Shown here: piece by piece, positions 7,961 through 16,831 of the stretch | How the letters are laid out: each line of letters starts with the position of its first letter | Numbering within the stretch: position 1 is the stretch's first letter | Assembly (NCBI RefSeq): GCF_027853245.1 | Contig: NZ_JAPTZM010000006.1 | Direction: 5' to 3' (one strand) | Origin: Atlantibacter subterraneus | GTDB lineage: Bacteria; Pseudomonadota; Gammaproteobacteria; Enterobacterales; Enterobacteriaceae | DNA length: 64,000 nucleotides | Position numbers and translations under genes: made by a program | Notes under the pieces: generated by a model | What the model saw: only the letters and a program-made list of their open reading frames with translations | Databases searched by the model: none | Told to the model about the DNA's origin: nothing

Positions 7961-9730
7961 TTAGCGTTTGTACAATGGCCCGTAATTTTCGCAGGCGCGA
8001 TAGTCCTGGCCTTCGCTGTCCATGCCGTGGGCGGCCCAGGCAGTGGGACGATAAATCGCCTCGTCATCAACGTTATGCATGCACACCGGAATGCGCAGCA
8101 TCGAGGCCAGGGTAATCAGATCCGCACCCACGTGCCCGACGGTCAAGACCCCGTGGTTAGCGCCCCAGTTCGCCATCACCGAATAGACGTCGCGGAACGG
8201 GCCGTTGCCGGTCACGCGCGGCGCAAACCAGGTGGTCGGCCAGGAGGAGTCGGTGCGTTTATCAAGGGTATCGTGAACGGCTTTCGGCAGCTCAACGCTC
8301 CAGCCTTCGGCGATTTGCAACACCGGCCCAATGCCTTTGACCAGGTTGATGCGGCTCAGGGTGAACGGCACGCCGCCCTGGGTCAGGAAGCGTGATGAAA
8401 AACCGCCGCCGCGGAAATACTCGTGCACCGCGGTACACCATTCCGTCGCTGCCAGACAGGCATCGGCCTCCTGCTGGCTGATTTGCCAGTGCGGCTTCAT
8501 GGTCGGCTTGCCGTTTTCATCCTGCTGGCGGCAGGTGCCGTCCAGTGCCGCCGAACCCGAGTTAATCAGGTGGATGATGCCCTGCTCCGCATGGCCGGTG
8601 AGTTTATGCCCGGTAACGCGTTCCACCGCCTCGGCGGACCAGTAGGTGCGCACATCGGCAAACACCTGGGCGGTGCCGGTAAGCAGATGACCAAACAGCA
8701 TCGAGACGCCGTTCAGGCTGTCGTTTTCCGTCGCCACCACATAGGGCTGACGCACGCCGTTCCAGTCGAAAGAGCTGTTCAACAGCGCTTCGGCGGTGTC
8801 GCCATTCGGATATTGATCGGTCCAGTGGCGCTGCCCCTGGAAACCGGCGGCGATGGCGTTGTAGCCCAGAGACTCTTCCACACGCCCCATTTCCGCCAGT
8901 TTGCGGTTGCCCTGCATCATGTCGCGGATGCAAATCGCCATCAGCAGGCTTTCGCGCAGGATCGCCCGGTTGGCCTGCTCATCGCGGCGGTATTGCTCGG
9001 CGTTTTTATCTTCGCCAAAGCGGAAATGCTGGTCGGCCCAGCTCACCGCCAGTTCCAGCTCCTGCTCGTCGTAGATCTTGTGATCGATGCGGCGGCGCAG
9101 CTCGGTCATATCGACGGCCTGCACCTTCATGCCGAGATAAGATTCAAAGAAGTTGTGATCAACAATCGAGCCGGCGATGCCCATCGACACACCGCCCAGC
9201 GACAGATAGCTTTTGCCCTTCATGCTGGCCACCGCCAGCCCGGCGCGGGCGAAGCGCAGCAGTTTTTCCTGCACATCCTGCGGGATGGCGGTGTCGCCCG
9301 CGTCCTGCACGTCGTGACCGTATATCGAAAACGCCGGCAGCCCTTTCTGGTTGTGGGCCGCTAACGCCGCCGCCAGGTAAACCGCGCCAGGGCGTTCAGT
9401 GCCGTTGAATCCCCAAATCGCTTTCGGGCGCATCGGGTCCATATCGATGGTTTCACTGCCGTAGCACCAGCACGGCGTAACCGTAATGGTCAGGCCGACG
9501 TTGTGGGTGCTGAACTTTTGATCGCAGGCGGCGGATTCCGCCATGCCGGCAATACAGGTATCGGCGATTACGCACTCCACGGTCGCGCCGCACGGATGGC
9601 GTAATTGCTCAGCCAGCAGTTGCGCAGTGGCTTTTGCCATGTCCATGGTTTGCTGTTCTAAGGATTCGCGCACGCCCATTCTGCGGCCATCGATGACCGG
9701 GCGAATGCCGATTTTCGGTAGGGTAGTCAT
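7961..9730 (-). CDS. fucI: L-fucose isomerase FucI
   Basis: A 589-residue protein close to the roughly 591 residues of E. coli FucI, a Mn-dependent hexameric aldose-ketose isomerase converting L-fucose to L-fuculose (also D-arabinose to D-ribulose). Active-site motifs are visible: VVATENDSLNGV with the catalytic Glu near residue 337, FADVRTYWS with the Asp near 361, and the C-terminal His-containing CMHNVDDEAIYRPTAWAAHG region. The start MTTLPKIGIRP is preceded by GGAATTAC. First gene of the minus-strand fuc transcript, divergent from the sugar ABC importer, with CRP and LacI-type sites between. Confidence 0.97.
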   Translation of the reverse strand: MTTLPKIGIRPVIDGRRMGVRESLEQQTMDMAKATAQLLAEQLRHPCGATVECVIADTCIAGMAESAACDQKFSTHNVGLTITVTPCWCYGSETIDMDPMRPKAIWGFNGTERPGAVYLAAALAAHNQKGLPAFSIYGHDVQDAGDTAIPQDVQEKLLRFARAGLAVASMKGKSYLSLGGVSMGIAGSIVDHNFFESYLGMKVQAVDMTELRRRIDHKIYDEQELELAVSWADQHFRFGEDKNAEQYRRDEQANRAILRESLLMAICIRDMMQGNRKLAEMGRVEESLGYNAIAAGFQGQRHWTDQYPNGDTAEALLNSSFDWNGVRQPYVVATENDSLNGVSMLFGHLLTGTAQVFADVRTYWSAEAVERVTGHKLTGHAEQGIIHLINSGSAALDGTCRQQDENGKPTMKPHWQISQQEADACLAATEWCTAVHEYFRGGGFSSRFLTQGGVPFTLSRINLVKGIGPVLQIAEGWSVELPKAVHDTLDKRTDSSWPTTWFAPRVTGNGPFRDVYSVMANWGANHGVLTVGHVGADLITLASMLRIPVCMHNVDDEAIYRPTAWAAHGMDSEGQDYRACENYGPLYKR

Positions 9731-9820
9731 TGTAATTCCTCATATTTTTGAGATCGTTTTCAGGTCGATACCACACCGCTGCGACAAAAGCGCCGCACCA
9801 AACGGCCCGAAGGGTAAATT

Positions 9821-9838
9821 TGCTAACTCGAATTAGCA
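9821..9838. promoter_or_regulatory. LacI-family operator O1 near fucI
   Basis: TGCTAACTCGAATTAGCA is an 18-bp near-perfect palindrome with a central CG, the form bound by LacI-family repressors. It lies about 90 bp upstream of fucI. A second copy of the same motif is found 240 bp away, and a LacI-family regulator is encoded in the divergent operon. Confidence 0.75.
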
Positions 9839-9881
9839 TAGAGAGTAAAAAATAGAATCGACAACGAGTTTCGTCCTGAAG

Positions 9882-9897
9882 TGTGATGTTTTTCACG
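9882..9897. promoter_or_regulatory. CRP site in the fuc divergent promoter region
   Basis: TGTGATGTTTTTCACG matches TGTGA-N6-TCACA with one mismatch. It lies between fucI (start 9730) and the ABC importer (start 10227), within a 496-bp gene-free stretch that also holds both operator copies. cAMP-CRP control is expected for fucose genes. Nothing else convincing was seen in this stretch. Confidence 0.65.
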
Positions 9898-10061
9898 TAC
9901 TAAACGCGTTGGTAATTTTTAAAAAGATGATGCGATCCGGCACGAAAATAATATATTCAATAAATTCAACCAAATGCTCCATATCTCTTGCGCAGCGTCA
10001 CAATTTGAATTGAAAGTGTTTGTCGAAAAACAGCGCATTGCATAGGTTTAACTACGCAAAA

Positions 10062-10078
10062 GCTAACACGAGTTAGCA
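10062..10078. promoter_or_regulatory. LacI-family operator O2 near the ABC importer
   Basis: GCTAACACGAGTTAGCA, read on the other strand TGCTAACTCGTGTTAGC, shares TGCTAACTCG--TTAGC with the operator at 9821-9838. It lies about 150 bp upstream of the importer ATPase gene. The centre-to-centre distance of about 240 bp would allow DNA looping between the two divergent promoters. Confidence 0.75.
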
Positions 10079-10226
10079 ATATTCAAATAAAAACGGGATT
10101 TATGCCGGGAATATTTACTACGGCTCTGTTTTATGACGCCGTTACGTTGCCGTACTTATTCGTTAAGGTATTTGCCTCTCCCGTTTTCACAGACAGCGAA
10201 CACCTGGTCAACCAAGGGAAAACGCC

Positions 10227-11726
10227 ATGTCAGATAATTTTTTGCAGATGAATAATATTACCAAGCGTTTCCCCGGCGTGGTGGCGTTGAGTAATGTTGG
10301 ATTTACTTTACGCCGTGGTGAAGTTCACGCCCTGTTGGGTGAAAACGGGGCGGGGAAATCCACGCTAATGAAAATTTTGTCCGGCGTGTATCAGCCCGAC
10401 GAAGGGGAAATTATTTTCGAGGGTCAATCGGTAAAATTTGCCAGCCCGCTGGAGGCACAGCTGCTCGGCATTACGATTATCCATCAGGAGTTTAATTTAT
10501 TTCCTGATTTAACTGTCGAAGAAAATATTTTTATTGGTCGGGAATTTTGTAAACACAATCGCTGGCAACTGGATGCCAAAACCCAGCGCCAGAAAGTACA
10601 AACGATCCTCGACACCCTGAATTTGAAAATCAAGCCAGAAACCCGCGTGGCGGACTTAACGGTCGCGCAGCAGCAGATGGTGGAAATCGCCAAAGCTATT
10701 TCCGTTAATGCGAAAATTTTAATCATGGATGAACCCACCGCCGCCCTGACGGAAAGCGAAATCGACAGTCTGTTCAACGTGACTCGCCTGCTTAGAGATC
10801 AGGGTACCGGCATTGTGTATATCTCGCACCGCCTGGAAGAGCTGGCGCTGATTGCCGACCGCGCTACCGTCATGCGCGACGGGCAGTACATCGGCACGGT
10901 GGAGTACGAAACGGTGCAAATCAGCGACTTAATCGCCATGATGGTGGGCCGTAAACTGGGCGACATCTATCCGCGCAGGCCGCCGTTTACCGGGCGCGAC
11001 GCGGTGCTGGAGGTGAAAAACCTTAACCGTAAGGACGTGCTGCGCGACATTAATTTCTCGCTGTATCGCGGCGAAATTCTTGGGCTCTCCGGCCTGATGG
11101 GGGCTGGCCGTACCGAGCTCGCCAGGGCATTGTTCGGTGCCGATAAAATCGATCAAGGCGAGGTGAAACTTAACGGCAAACCCGTCGTGATTAGCGATGT
11201 TCATCAGGCGATTGAACAGGGCATCGGCTATCTCACCGAAGACCGTAAAAAAGAGGGGCTGGCGCTGGGATTATCCGTTGAGCTTAATATTATGCTCGGG
11301 AATTACCCTGAATATTCCGATGCATTAGGGATTGTTAAAGAGAAACAGTGTCAGGAAACCAGCGAGCAATTAGTCAAAGCCTTACGCATTAAAACGCCCC
11401 ATCTCCAACAGCCCGCGCTGCATTTAAGCGGCGGCAATCAGCAAAAAATTATTATTGCCCGTTGGGTATGCAAAGACACCGATATTTTGATTTTTGACGA
11501 ACCCACGCGCGGTATCGATGTGGGCGCGAAACTGGAAATTTATGAATTAATGAATCGCCTGGTGGCAAAGGGGAAATCCATCATCATGATCTCCTCGGAA
11601 TTACCGGAAATCCTCGGCATGTGCGACCGCATATTAGTGATGCGCAATGGCCGTATTACCGGTGAGCTGGATAACGCGACGGCCACTCAAGAAAATATTA
11701 TGAAATATGCGACGTTAGAGGATTAA
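10227..11726 (+). CDS. Sugar ABC importer, duplicated ATPase subunit (RbsA/MglA type)
   Basis: A 499-residue cytoplasmic protein with two ABC domains, as in ribose, galactose and xylose importers. The first half has Walker A GENGAGKST (about residues 39-47), a family-typical linker-signature region (LTVAQQQMVEIAKA) and Walker B ILIMDEPTAALTESE. The second half has a degenerate Walker A (GLMGAGRTEL), the signature LSGGNQQK and ILIFDEPTRGIDVGAK. It powers import with the permease encoded 3 bp downstream. Its location divergent from fucIKU and upstream of fucA-fucO points to L-fucose or a closely related deoxy sugar as substrate. E. coli uses the unrelated permease FucP instead. Confidence 0.92.
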   Translation: MSDNFLQMNNITKRFPGVVALSNVGFTLRRGEVHALLGENGAGKSTLMKILSGVYQPDEGEIIFEGQSVKFASPLEAQLLGITIIHQEFNLFPDLTVEENIFIGREFCKHNRWQLDAKTQRQKVQTILDTLNLKIKPETRVADLTVAQQQMVEIAKAISVNAKILIMDEPTAALTESEIDSLFNVTRLLRDQGTGIVYISHRLEELALIADRATVMRDGQYIGTVEYETVQISDLIAMMVGRKLGDIYPRRPPFTGRDAVLEVKNLNRKDVLRDINFSLYRGEILGLSGLMGAGRTELARALFGADKIDQGEVKLNGKPVVISDVHQAIEQGIGYLTEDRKKEGLALGLSVELNIMLGNYPEYSDALGIVKEKQCQETSEQLVKALRIKTPHLQQPALHLSGGNQQKIIIARWVCKDTDILIFDEPTRGIDVGAKLEIYELMNRLVAKGKSIIMISSELPEILGMCDRILVMRNGRITGELDNATATQENIMKYATLED

Positions 11727-11729
11727 ATC

Positions 11730-12713
11730 ATGACTGACTCATTAACGCCCTCCAGCCAGCCGGCGAAATCAGGAAAAATTAACAAAGCCCTGTTAATGCG
11801 CCTGGCGCCGTTATTAAGCCTGGTTTTACTGGTGATTTTTTTTAGTTTCAGCTCGCCGTTTTTCTTTAATACCGAAAATATTATGACCATCGCCCTGCAA
11901 ACCTCGGTGATTGGCATTATGGCGATTGGCGTGACCTACGTGATTATCACCGCCGGGATCGACCTGTCGCTCGGGTCGGTGGTGGCGTTTTCCGGGGTGG
12001 TGGTGGGCCTGTGCGCGTCGTACAGTATGCCTCTGATTGTCTGCGTGATTGCCGGTATGGTGGCAGGTGGCCTGTGCGGCTTCGTCAACGGCCTACTGGT
12101 CACGCGCGCCACTATTCCGCCGTTTATTGCCACGCTGGGCCTGATGATGTCGGTACGCGGCATCAATATGGTGATGACCGACGGGCGCGCCATTTACTTC
12201 TCGGATTACCCCACCTTCAAGCTGCTGGCGCAGGGACGCCTGTTCGACGTCCTCCCCTACCCGGTGTTTTACCTGGCGATTATCGCCGCCATCGCCGCTT
12301 ACATCCTCAAGAAAACGGTGATTGGCCGCTATGTCTACGCCGTGGGCAGCAACGAAGTGGCCGCGCACCTGTCGGGCATAAAAGTGCAGCGGGTGAAGAT
12401 TTTTGTCTACGCCTTCTGCGGGCTGCTCACCGGGATCGCCGGGGTAATTCTGGCGTCACGCCTCAACTCCGGGCAACCGACCGTCGGCGTGGGTTATGAG
12501 CTGGAAGCCATCGCCGCAGTGGTGATTGGCGGCACCAGCCTGATGGGCGGCGTGGGTACGATTGGCGGCACCATTATCGGCGCGTTCATCATGAGCGTCT
12601 TGAAAAACGGCCTCAACCTGATGGGCGTCTCGCAGTTCTGGCAAATGGTCGCCATGGGCGTGGTGGTGGTGGCCGCGGTGTATCTCGACACGTTGCGCAA
12701 AAAAATGCGTTAG
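11730..12713 (+). CDS. Sugar ABC importer, membrane permease (RbsC type)
   Basis: A 327-residue hydrophobic protein with about eight to ten transmembrane segments, preceded by a polar N-terminal tail of about 25 residues. Family motifs are visible: GVTYVIITAGIDLSLGSV in the first third, LLVTRATIPPFIATLGLM, and near the C-terminus GTSLMGGVGTIGGTIIGAF. The RbsC/XylH permease family forms the homodimeric channel of ribose-type importers. It starts 3 bp after the ATPase stop, so translation is probably coupled. Confidence 0.94.
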   Translation: MTDSLTPSSQPAKSGKINKALLMRLAPLLSLVLLVIFFSFSSPFFFNTENIMTIALQTSVIGIMAIGVTYVIITAGIDLSLGSVVAFSGVVVGLCASYSMPLIVCVIAGMVAGGLCGFVNGLLVTRATIPPFIATLGLMMSVRGINMVMTDGRAIYFSDYPTFKLLAQGRLFDVLPYPVFYLAIIAAIAAYILKKTVIGRYVYAVGSNEVAAHLSGIKVQRVKIFVYAFCGLLTGIAGVILASRLNSGQPTVGVGYELEAIAAVVIGGTSLMGGVGTIGGTIIGAFIMSVLKNGLNLMGVSQFWQMVAMGVVVVAAVYLDTLRKKMR

Positions 12714-12778
12714 CGATCCGTTGTAACGATGTGGATCTTCCCCTGTAGCCAAACCTAATAAAAAACGGAGTCAATCCT

Positions 12779-13732
12779 ATGAAAACCAAGTACCTGTTGA
12801 GCGCGTTAGCGGTGGCGGCGATGCTGGCCAGCCCCGCATGGGCAAAAAATCTTACCCTGCCAGTAGTTAGCAAGGGTTATCAGCATGAGTTTTTCCAGAC
12901 CGTGAAAATGGGCACCGAAGCCGCCGCGAAGGAGCTGGGGGTGACCACCAGTTTTGTCGGCCCGGCGGATGAAACCCAAATCGCCGAGCAAATTCAGCTG
13001 CTGGAAAATACCATGGCGAAAAAACCGGACGGGATTTTGCTTGCCGCGCTGGACGCCAACGCGCTGGCACCGCTGGTTGAGAGCGCCAACAGCCGCGGCA
13101 TTAAAGTGGTCACCTTCGATTCCGGCGTAAATTCAGATATTCCGGCGAGCTTCGTCGCCACCAACAACGTGAAAGCCGGGGCGCAGGCGGCAGACGCGCT
13201 GGCCGCCGCCATCGGCAATAAAGGCAAAGTGGGCGTTATCGCTCACGTGGCGGGCACCAGCTCGGCTATTGAACGCTCCGAAGGCTTCACCAAACAGATG
13301 AAAGAGAAGTACCCGGACATCACCGTATTGCCGGTGCAGTACAGCGATGGCGACCCGCAAAAAGCGATGGATAAAACCACCGATATGGTGCAGGCCAACC
13401 CGGATTTAGCCGGGATCTACGCCACCAATGAAGGAGCGACGCTGGGCGTGGCAAACGCGGTAGACAGCCTCGGCATTAAAGGCAAAGTAAAAGTCATCGG
13501 CTTTGACAGTACCGAAGCGATTATCGGCTTCCTGCGCGCGGGCGTATTGCAGGGATTTGTGGTACAGGACGCGTATCAGATCGGTTATCAGGGCATCAAA
13601 GCGCTGGATGACGCCATTAACGGTAAAACGGTCGAAAAAGTCATCGATATCCCCGTCAAGTATGTCAGCATGGACAACATTGACGACCCCGCAGTGGATA
13701 AACTGCTGCACCCGTTTGGTAAGAAAAAGTAA
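12779..13732 (+). CDS. Periplasmic sugar-binding protein (RbsB-like)
   Basis: A 317-residue protein with a clear Sec signal peptide (MKTKYLLSALAVAAMLASPAWA) and the type I periplasmic binding fold. Motifs include VVSKGYQHEFFQTVKMG in the first strand-helix, TQIAEQIQLLENTMAKKPDG, VTFDSGVNSDIPASFVATNN at the hinge, and AGIYATNEGATLGVANAV. It captures the sugar for the importer encoded just upstream. The binding specificity is inferred from the fuc genes around it. A strong hairpin follows the stop codon, as is common after binding-protein genes that need more abundant mRNA. Confidence 0.94.
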   Translation: MKTKYLLSALAVAAMLASPAWAKNLTLPVVSKGYQHEFFQTVKMGTEAAAKELGVTTSFVGPADETQIAEQIQLLENTMAKKPDGILLAALDANALAPLVESANSRGIKVVTFDSGVNSDIPASFVATNNVKAGAQAADALAAAIGNKGKVGVIAHVAGTSSAIERSEGFTKQMKEKYPDITVLPVQYSDGDPQKAMDKTTDMVQANPDLAGIYATNEGATLGVANAVDSLGIKGKVKVIGFDSTEAIIGFLRAGVLQGFVVQDAYQIGYQGIKALDDAINGKTVEKVIDIPVKYVSMDNIDDPAVDKLLHPFGKKK

Positions 13733-13736
13733 TCCT

Positions 13737-13766
13737 GATGCTGTCGCCCTGCGGGGCGGCAGCATC
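13737..13766 (+). terminator. Hairpin after the binding-protein gene
   Basis: GATGCTGtCGCCC / GGGCGgCAGCATC forms a 13-pair stem with one mismatch and a four-base loop, starting 4 bp after the stop codon. No T-run follows, so it more likely stabilises the 3' end of upstream mRNA or attenuates than terminates fully. Confidence 0.6.
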
Positions 13767-13862
13767 GCGCTTAGCAGCGGGGAAATTTCGTAATGGTCGT
13801 CCAGGGGAATCACCGGTGTGTGATTATAATAAGCCTTTAGTCATCACAAGGGAAAAAGGCAG

Positions 13863-14849
13863 ATGGCCAAAACCGTAGAACAGATTGCGACCGATCTTAA
13901 TTTGTCAGTCACCACCGTCCGGTTAGTGTTAAGCGGGAAAGCAGAGCAGTATCGCATCAGTTTAAAAACGCAGGCCAGAATCAACGAATATGTCGAGCGT
14001 TATGGCTACACCATTAACCATTCCGCCCGGAGCCTTAAATTAAATAAAACGGAAACCCTGGGATTAATCATTCCCTGTATTTCGAACGTATTTTTCGCCA
14101 CCCTTGCCGAAAAATTAGAGCTACGCTGCCGACGTTCGGGATACCAGTTAATGATCAGCTGTACCTATAACGACGTGGATTACGAAAATAAGCTGGTGAA
14201 AGCGTTAATCGCCCGCAATGTGGATGGATTGTTTATTGCGCCAGCCACCCTGGAAAATCAGCAGCACCATTTGCGTCAGGTGAAAAAGCCGCTGGTGCTG
14301 CTGGACCGCGATTTTAAATTCACCGACAACGCGCTGGTGGAAAGTAATAACTTCGCCGGAGGCGTGACGCTTACCGAGGCCATGCTCAACGCCAGCCAGG
14401 CACCGCTGTGGTTTTTAGTGGGCGATAAACAACTGCCGAGTATTCATGATCGTTTAGCTGGCTATTTACATGCCGTCGAACAGCACCCGCTGGCGTTGTC
14501 GCGGGTGGCGGAAAATCTCTACAATACCCCGGAGGGCGGCGCGCAGATGATGAGAAACTTAATCGCCGAACACGGCGTGCCGAAGGCATTTATCGCCTCG
14601 TCGCTGCCGGTGCTGGAAGGGGCGATTAAAGAGTTGCGCGAACAGTGTGGCGGCATTCCGCCGGATATTAATATCGGCACCTTTGACGAACATCCGATGC
14701 TGGGATTTTTATCCAATAACGTCTGGTCTATGCAGCAGGATGAAGACAGCTGGGCGGAAAAAGCCTTCGATTTAATGCAGCAGGCGATTGACGGCACGCC
14801 GGTCAAACGCACTGAACAGGTGACGATGAAATTAATTAAGCGCCAATAA
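13863..14849 (+). CDS. LacI-family transcription regulator of the fuc cluster
   Basis: A 328-residue protein with an N-terminal helix-turn-helix (TVEQIATDLNLSVTTVRLVL, residues 3-22), a hinge helix (YTINHSARSLKLNKTETLG) and a periplasmic-binding-protein-like effector domain resembling the FruR/CcpA group (TLGLIIPCISNVFFATLAEK). The recognition helix reads SVTTVRLVLSGK. It sits inside the importer operon between the binding protein and fucA. The twin TGCTAACTCG-type palindromes in the divergent promoter are the obvious targets. E. coli uses the DeoR-type activator FucR for fucose instead; here regulation has been replaced, probably by repression relieved by a pathway sugar or sugar phosphate. 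Confidence 0.9.
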   Translation: MAKTVEQIATDLNLSVTTVRLVLSGKAEQYRISLKTQARINEYVERYGYTINHSARSLKLNKTETLGLIIPCISNVFFATLAEKLELRCRRSGYQLMISCTYNDVDYENKLVKALIARNVDGLFIAPATLENQQHHLRQVKKPLVLLDRDFKFTDNALVESNNFAGGVTLTEAMLNASQAPLWFLVGDKQLPSIHDRLAGYLHAVEQHPLALSRVAENLYNTPEGGAQMMRNLIAEHGVPKAFIASSLPVLEGAIKELREQCGGIPPDINIGTFDEHPMLGFLSNNVWSMQQDEDSWAEKAFDLMQQAIDGTPVKRTEQVTMKLIKRQ

Positions 14850-14882
14850 CAAATTTAAAAAAACATCGCTGAAAACACATCA

Positions 14883-14906
14883 GGCAAAGCCGTTCAGGGC
14901 TTTGCC
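14883..14906 (+). terminator. Hairpin between the regulator and fucA
   Basis: GGCAAAGCC-GTTCAG-GGCTTTGCC is a perfect nine-pair stem with a six-base loop in the 104-bp gap. No T-run follows. It may separate mRNA segments of different stability. Confidence 0.5.
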
Positions 14907-14953
14907 CGGCTCCCCTTAGCCAAATTTATGTTTTACCGATTCGGAGAAGAGAA

Positions 14954-15601
14954 ATGGAACGTGAAAAACTGGCCCGTGGAATTATTGATACCTGTCTTGA
15001 AATGACGCGTCTTGGATTAAACCAGGGCACGGCGGGCAACGTCAGCGTGCGCTATCGCGACGGCATGTTAATTACCCCCACCGGTATTCCCTACGAGAAA
15101 TTAACCGAACAGAGCATTGTTTTCGTCGATGCCGAAGGCCGTCATGAAGAGGGCAAATTGCCCTCCAGCGAATGGCGCTTTCACCAGGTGGTGTACCAGA
15201 CCCGCGCCGACGCCAATGCGGTGGTGCATAACCATGCGGTGAACTGCACGGCGGTGTCGATTTTAAATCGCCCGATCCCCGCCATTCACTACATGATCGC
15301 CGCAGCGGGCGGTAACTCGATCCCCTGTGCGCCCTACGCCACGTTTGGCACGCGCAAACTCTCTGAATACGTGGCGGAGGCGATAAAAGATCGCAAAGCC
15401 ACGCTGTTACAACACCACGGGCTGATTGCCTGCGAAGAGAATCTCGATAAAGCGCTGTGGCTGGCCCACGAGGTGGAAGTGCTGGCGCGGCTTTACCTGA
15501 CGACTTTAGCCATCGTTGATCCGGTCCCGGTACTGGATGATGAAGAAATCGCCATAGTGTTGGAGAAATTTAAAACCTATGGCCTGCGGGTCGAAGCATA
15601 G
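14954..15601 (+). CDS. fucA: L-fuculose-phosphate aldolase FucA
   Basis: A 215-residue class II aldolase, the same length as E. coli FucA, cleaving L-fuculose 1-phosphate into dihydroxyacetone phosphate and L-lactaldehyde. The zinc ligands are visible: His-X-His in VVHNHAVNCTAV (residues about 92 and 94) and the third His in LLQHHGLIAC (about 155). The catalytic Glu lies in LPSSEWRFH (about 73). The start has GGAGAAGAGAA upstream. fucO follows after 40 bp, so lactaldehyde is reduced by the next product. Confidence 0.97.
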   Translation: MEREKLARGIIDTCLEMTRLGLNQGTAGNVSVRYRDGMLITPTGIPYEKLTEQSIVFVDAEGRHEEGKLPSSEWRFHQVVYQTRADANAVVHNHAVNCTAVSILNRPIPAIHYMIAAAGGNSIPCAPYATFGTRKLSEYVAEAIKDRKATLLQHHGLIACEENLDKALWLAHEVEVLARLYLTTLAIVDPVPVLDDEEIAIVLEKFKTYGLRVEA

Positions 15602-15641
15602 CGAGCCCGATTACAGGCATAATTCATCAGGAGCAAACGTT

Positions 15642-16790
15642 ATGGCTAACAGAATGATTCTTAATGAAACTTCATGGTTTGGACGTGGCGCGGTGAATGC
15701 GTTACCGGACGAAGTGAAGCGTCGGGATTATCGCAAGGCGTTAATCGTCACCGACAAAACCCTGGTCGCCTGCGGCCTGGCAGCGAAACTCACCGACAAG
15801 CTCGACAGCACAGGTCTTGAATACCAAATTTTTTCCGATGTGGTGCCCAACCCCACCATTAAGGTAGTGCAACAGGGTCTGGCAGCGTTCCGCCAGAGCG
15901 GTGCGGATTACCTTATCGCACTGGGCGGCGGCTCCCCGCAGGATACCTGCAAAGCCATCGGCATTATTATCGCCAATCCGGAATATGAGGATGCGCGCAG
16001 CCTCGAAGGCGTCGCCCCGACCCGCAATCCCAGCGTGCCGATTTTCGCTATCCCAACCACCGCCGGGACCGCCGCCGAAGTCACCATTAACTACGTGATC
16101 ACCGACGAAGAAAACCGCCGCAAATTTGTCTGCGTCGACCCGCATGATATCCCGCTGGCGGCGTTTATTGACGCCGATATGATGGACGGCATGCCCGCCG
16201 CGTTGAAAGCCGCGACCGGCGTGGATGCGCTGACCCACGCCATCGAGGGCTATATCACCCGCGGCGCATGGGAGTTGACCGATACGCTACATCTGAAAGC
16301 CATCGAAATTATTGGCCGCTCCCTGCGTCAGTCGGTGGCGGGCGAATCCGCTGCGGTGGAGGATATGGCGCTCGGGCAATACATCGCCGGGATGGGCTTT
16401 TCCAACGTCGGCTTAGGGCTGGTACACGGCATGGCGCACCCGCTGGGCGCGTTTTACGATACCCCGCACGGCGTGGCGAACGCCATTCTGCTGCCGCACG
16501 TGATGCGCTATAACGCCGATTATACCGGTGAGAAGTATCGCGCCATTGCGCAGGCGATGGGCGTGGACGTGCAGGGCATGAGTATTGCACAAGCGCGGGA
16601 GGCGGCGATCGGCGCGGTAGAAGCGCTCAACCGCGATGTGGGTATTCCGGCCTCGCTGCGCGATGTCGGTGCCCGGGAAGAGGATGTGCCAGAGCTGGCC
16701 CAGGCCGCGCTGGCGGATGTCTGCACCGGCGGCAATCCGCGTGAAGCCACCCTGGATGATATCGTCGCGCTGTATCACGGCGCATTCTAA
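15642..16790 (+). CDS. fucO: Lactaldehyde reductase FucO
   Basis: A 382-residue iron-dependent group III alcohol dehydrogenase, identical in length to E. coli FucO, reducing L-lactaldehyde to L-1,2-propanediol under anaerobiosis. Visible motifs are the NAD-binding GGGSPQDTCKAIG, the Fe ligands Asp/His in ATGVDALTHAIEGY (residues about 196 and 200) and His in GLVHGMAHPLGAFYDTPHG (about 263 and 277). The start at 15642 (MANRMILNE) was chosen because CAGGAGCAAACG lies at correct spacing; an earlier in-frame codon at 15579 would overlap fucA and add 21 unrelated residues. Confidence 0.96.
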   Translation: MANRMILNETSWFGRGAVNALPDEVKRRDYRKALIVTDKTLVACGLAAKLTDKLDSTGLEYQIFSDVVPNPTIKVVQQGLAAFRQSGADYLIALGGGSPQDTCKAIGIIIANPEYEDARSLEGVAPTRNPSVPIFAIPTTAGTAAEVTINYVITDEENRRKFVCVDPHDIPLAAFIDADMMDGMPAALKAATGVDALTHAIEGYITRGAWELTDTLHLKAIEIIGRSLRQSVAGESAAVEDMALGQYIAGMGFSNVGLGLVHGMAHPLGAFYDTPHGVANAILLPHVMRYNADYTGEKYRAIAQAMGVDVQGMSIAQAREAAIGAVEALNRDVGIPASLRDVGAREEDVPELAQAALADVCTGGNPREATLDDIVALYHGAF

Positions 16791-16796
16791 AACAGC

Positions 16797-16824
16797 AAGG
16801 CGGACCGCAGTCCGCCTTATTTTT
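16797..16824 (+). terminator. Intrinsic terminator of the fucA-fucO operon
   Basis: AAGGCGGAC-CGCA-GTCCGCCTT is a perfect nine-pair stem followed by ATTTTT. It lies in the 41-bp convergent gap between fucO and fdhF. Confidence 0.9.
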
Positions 16825-16831
16825 CCCCGCG

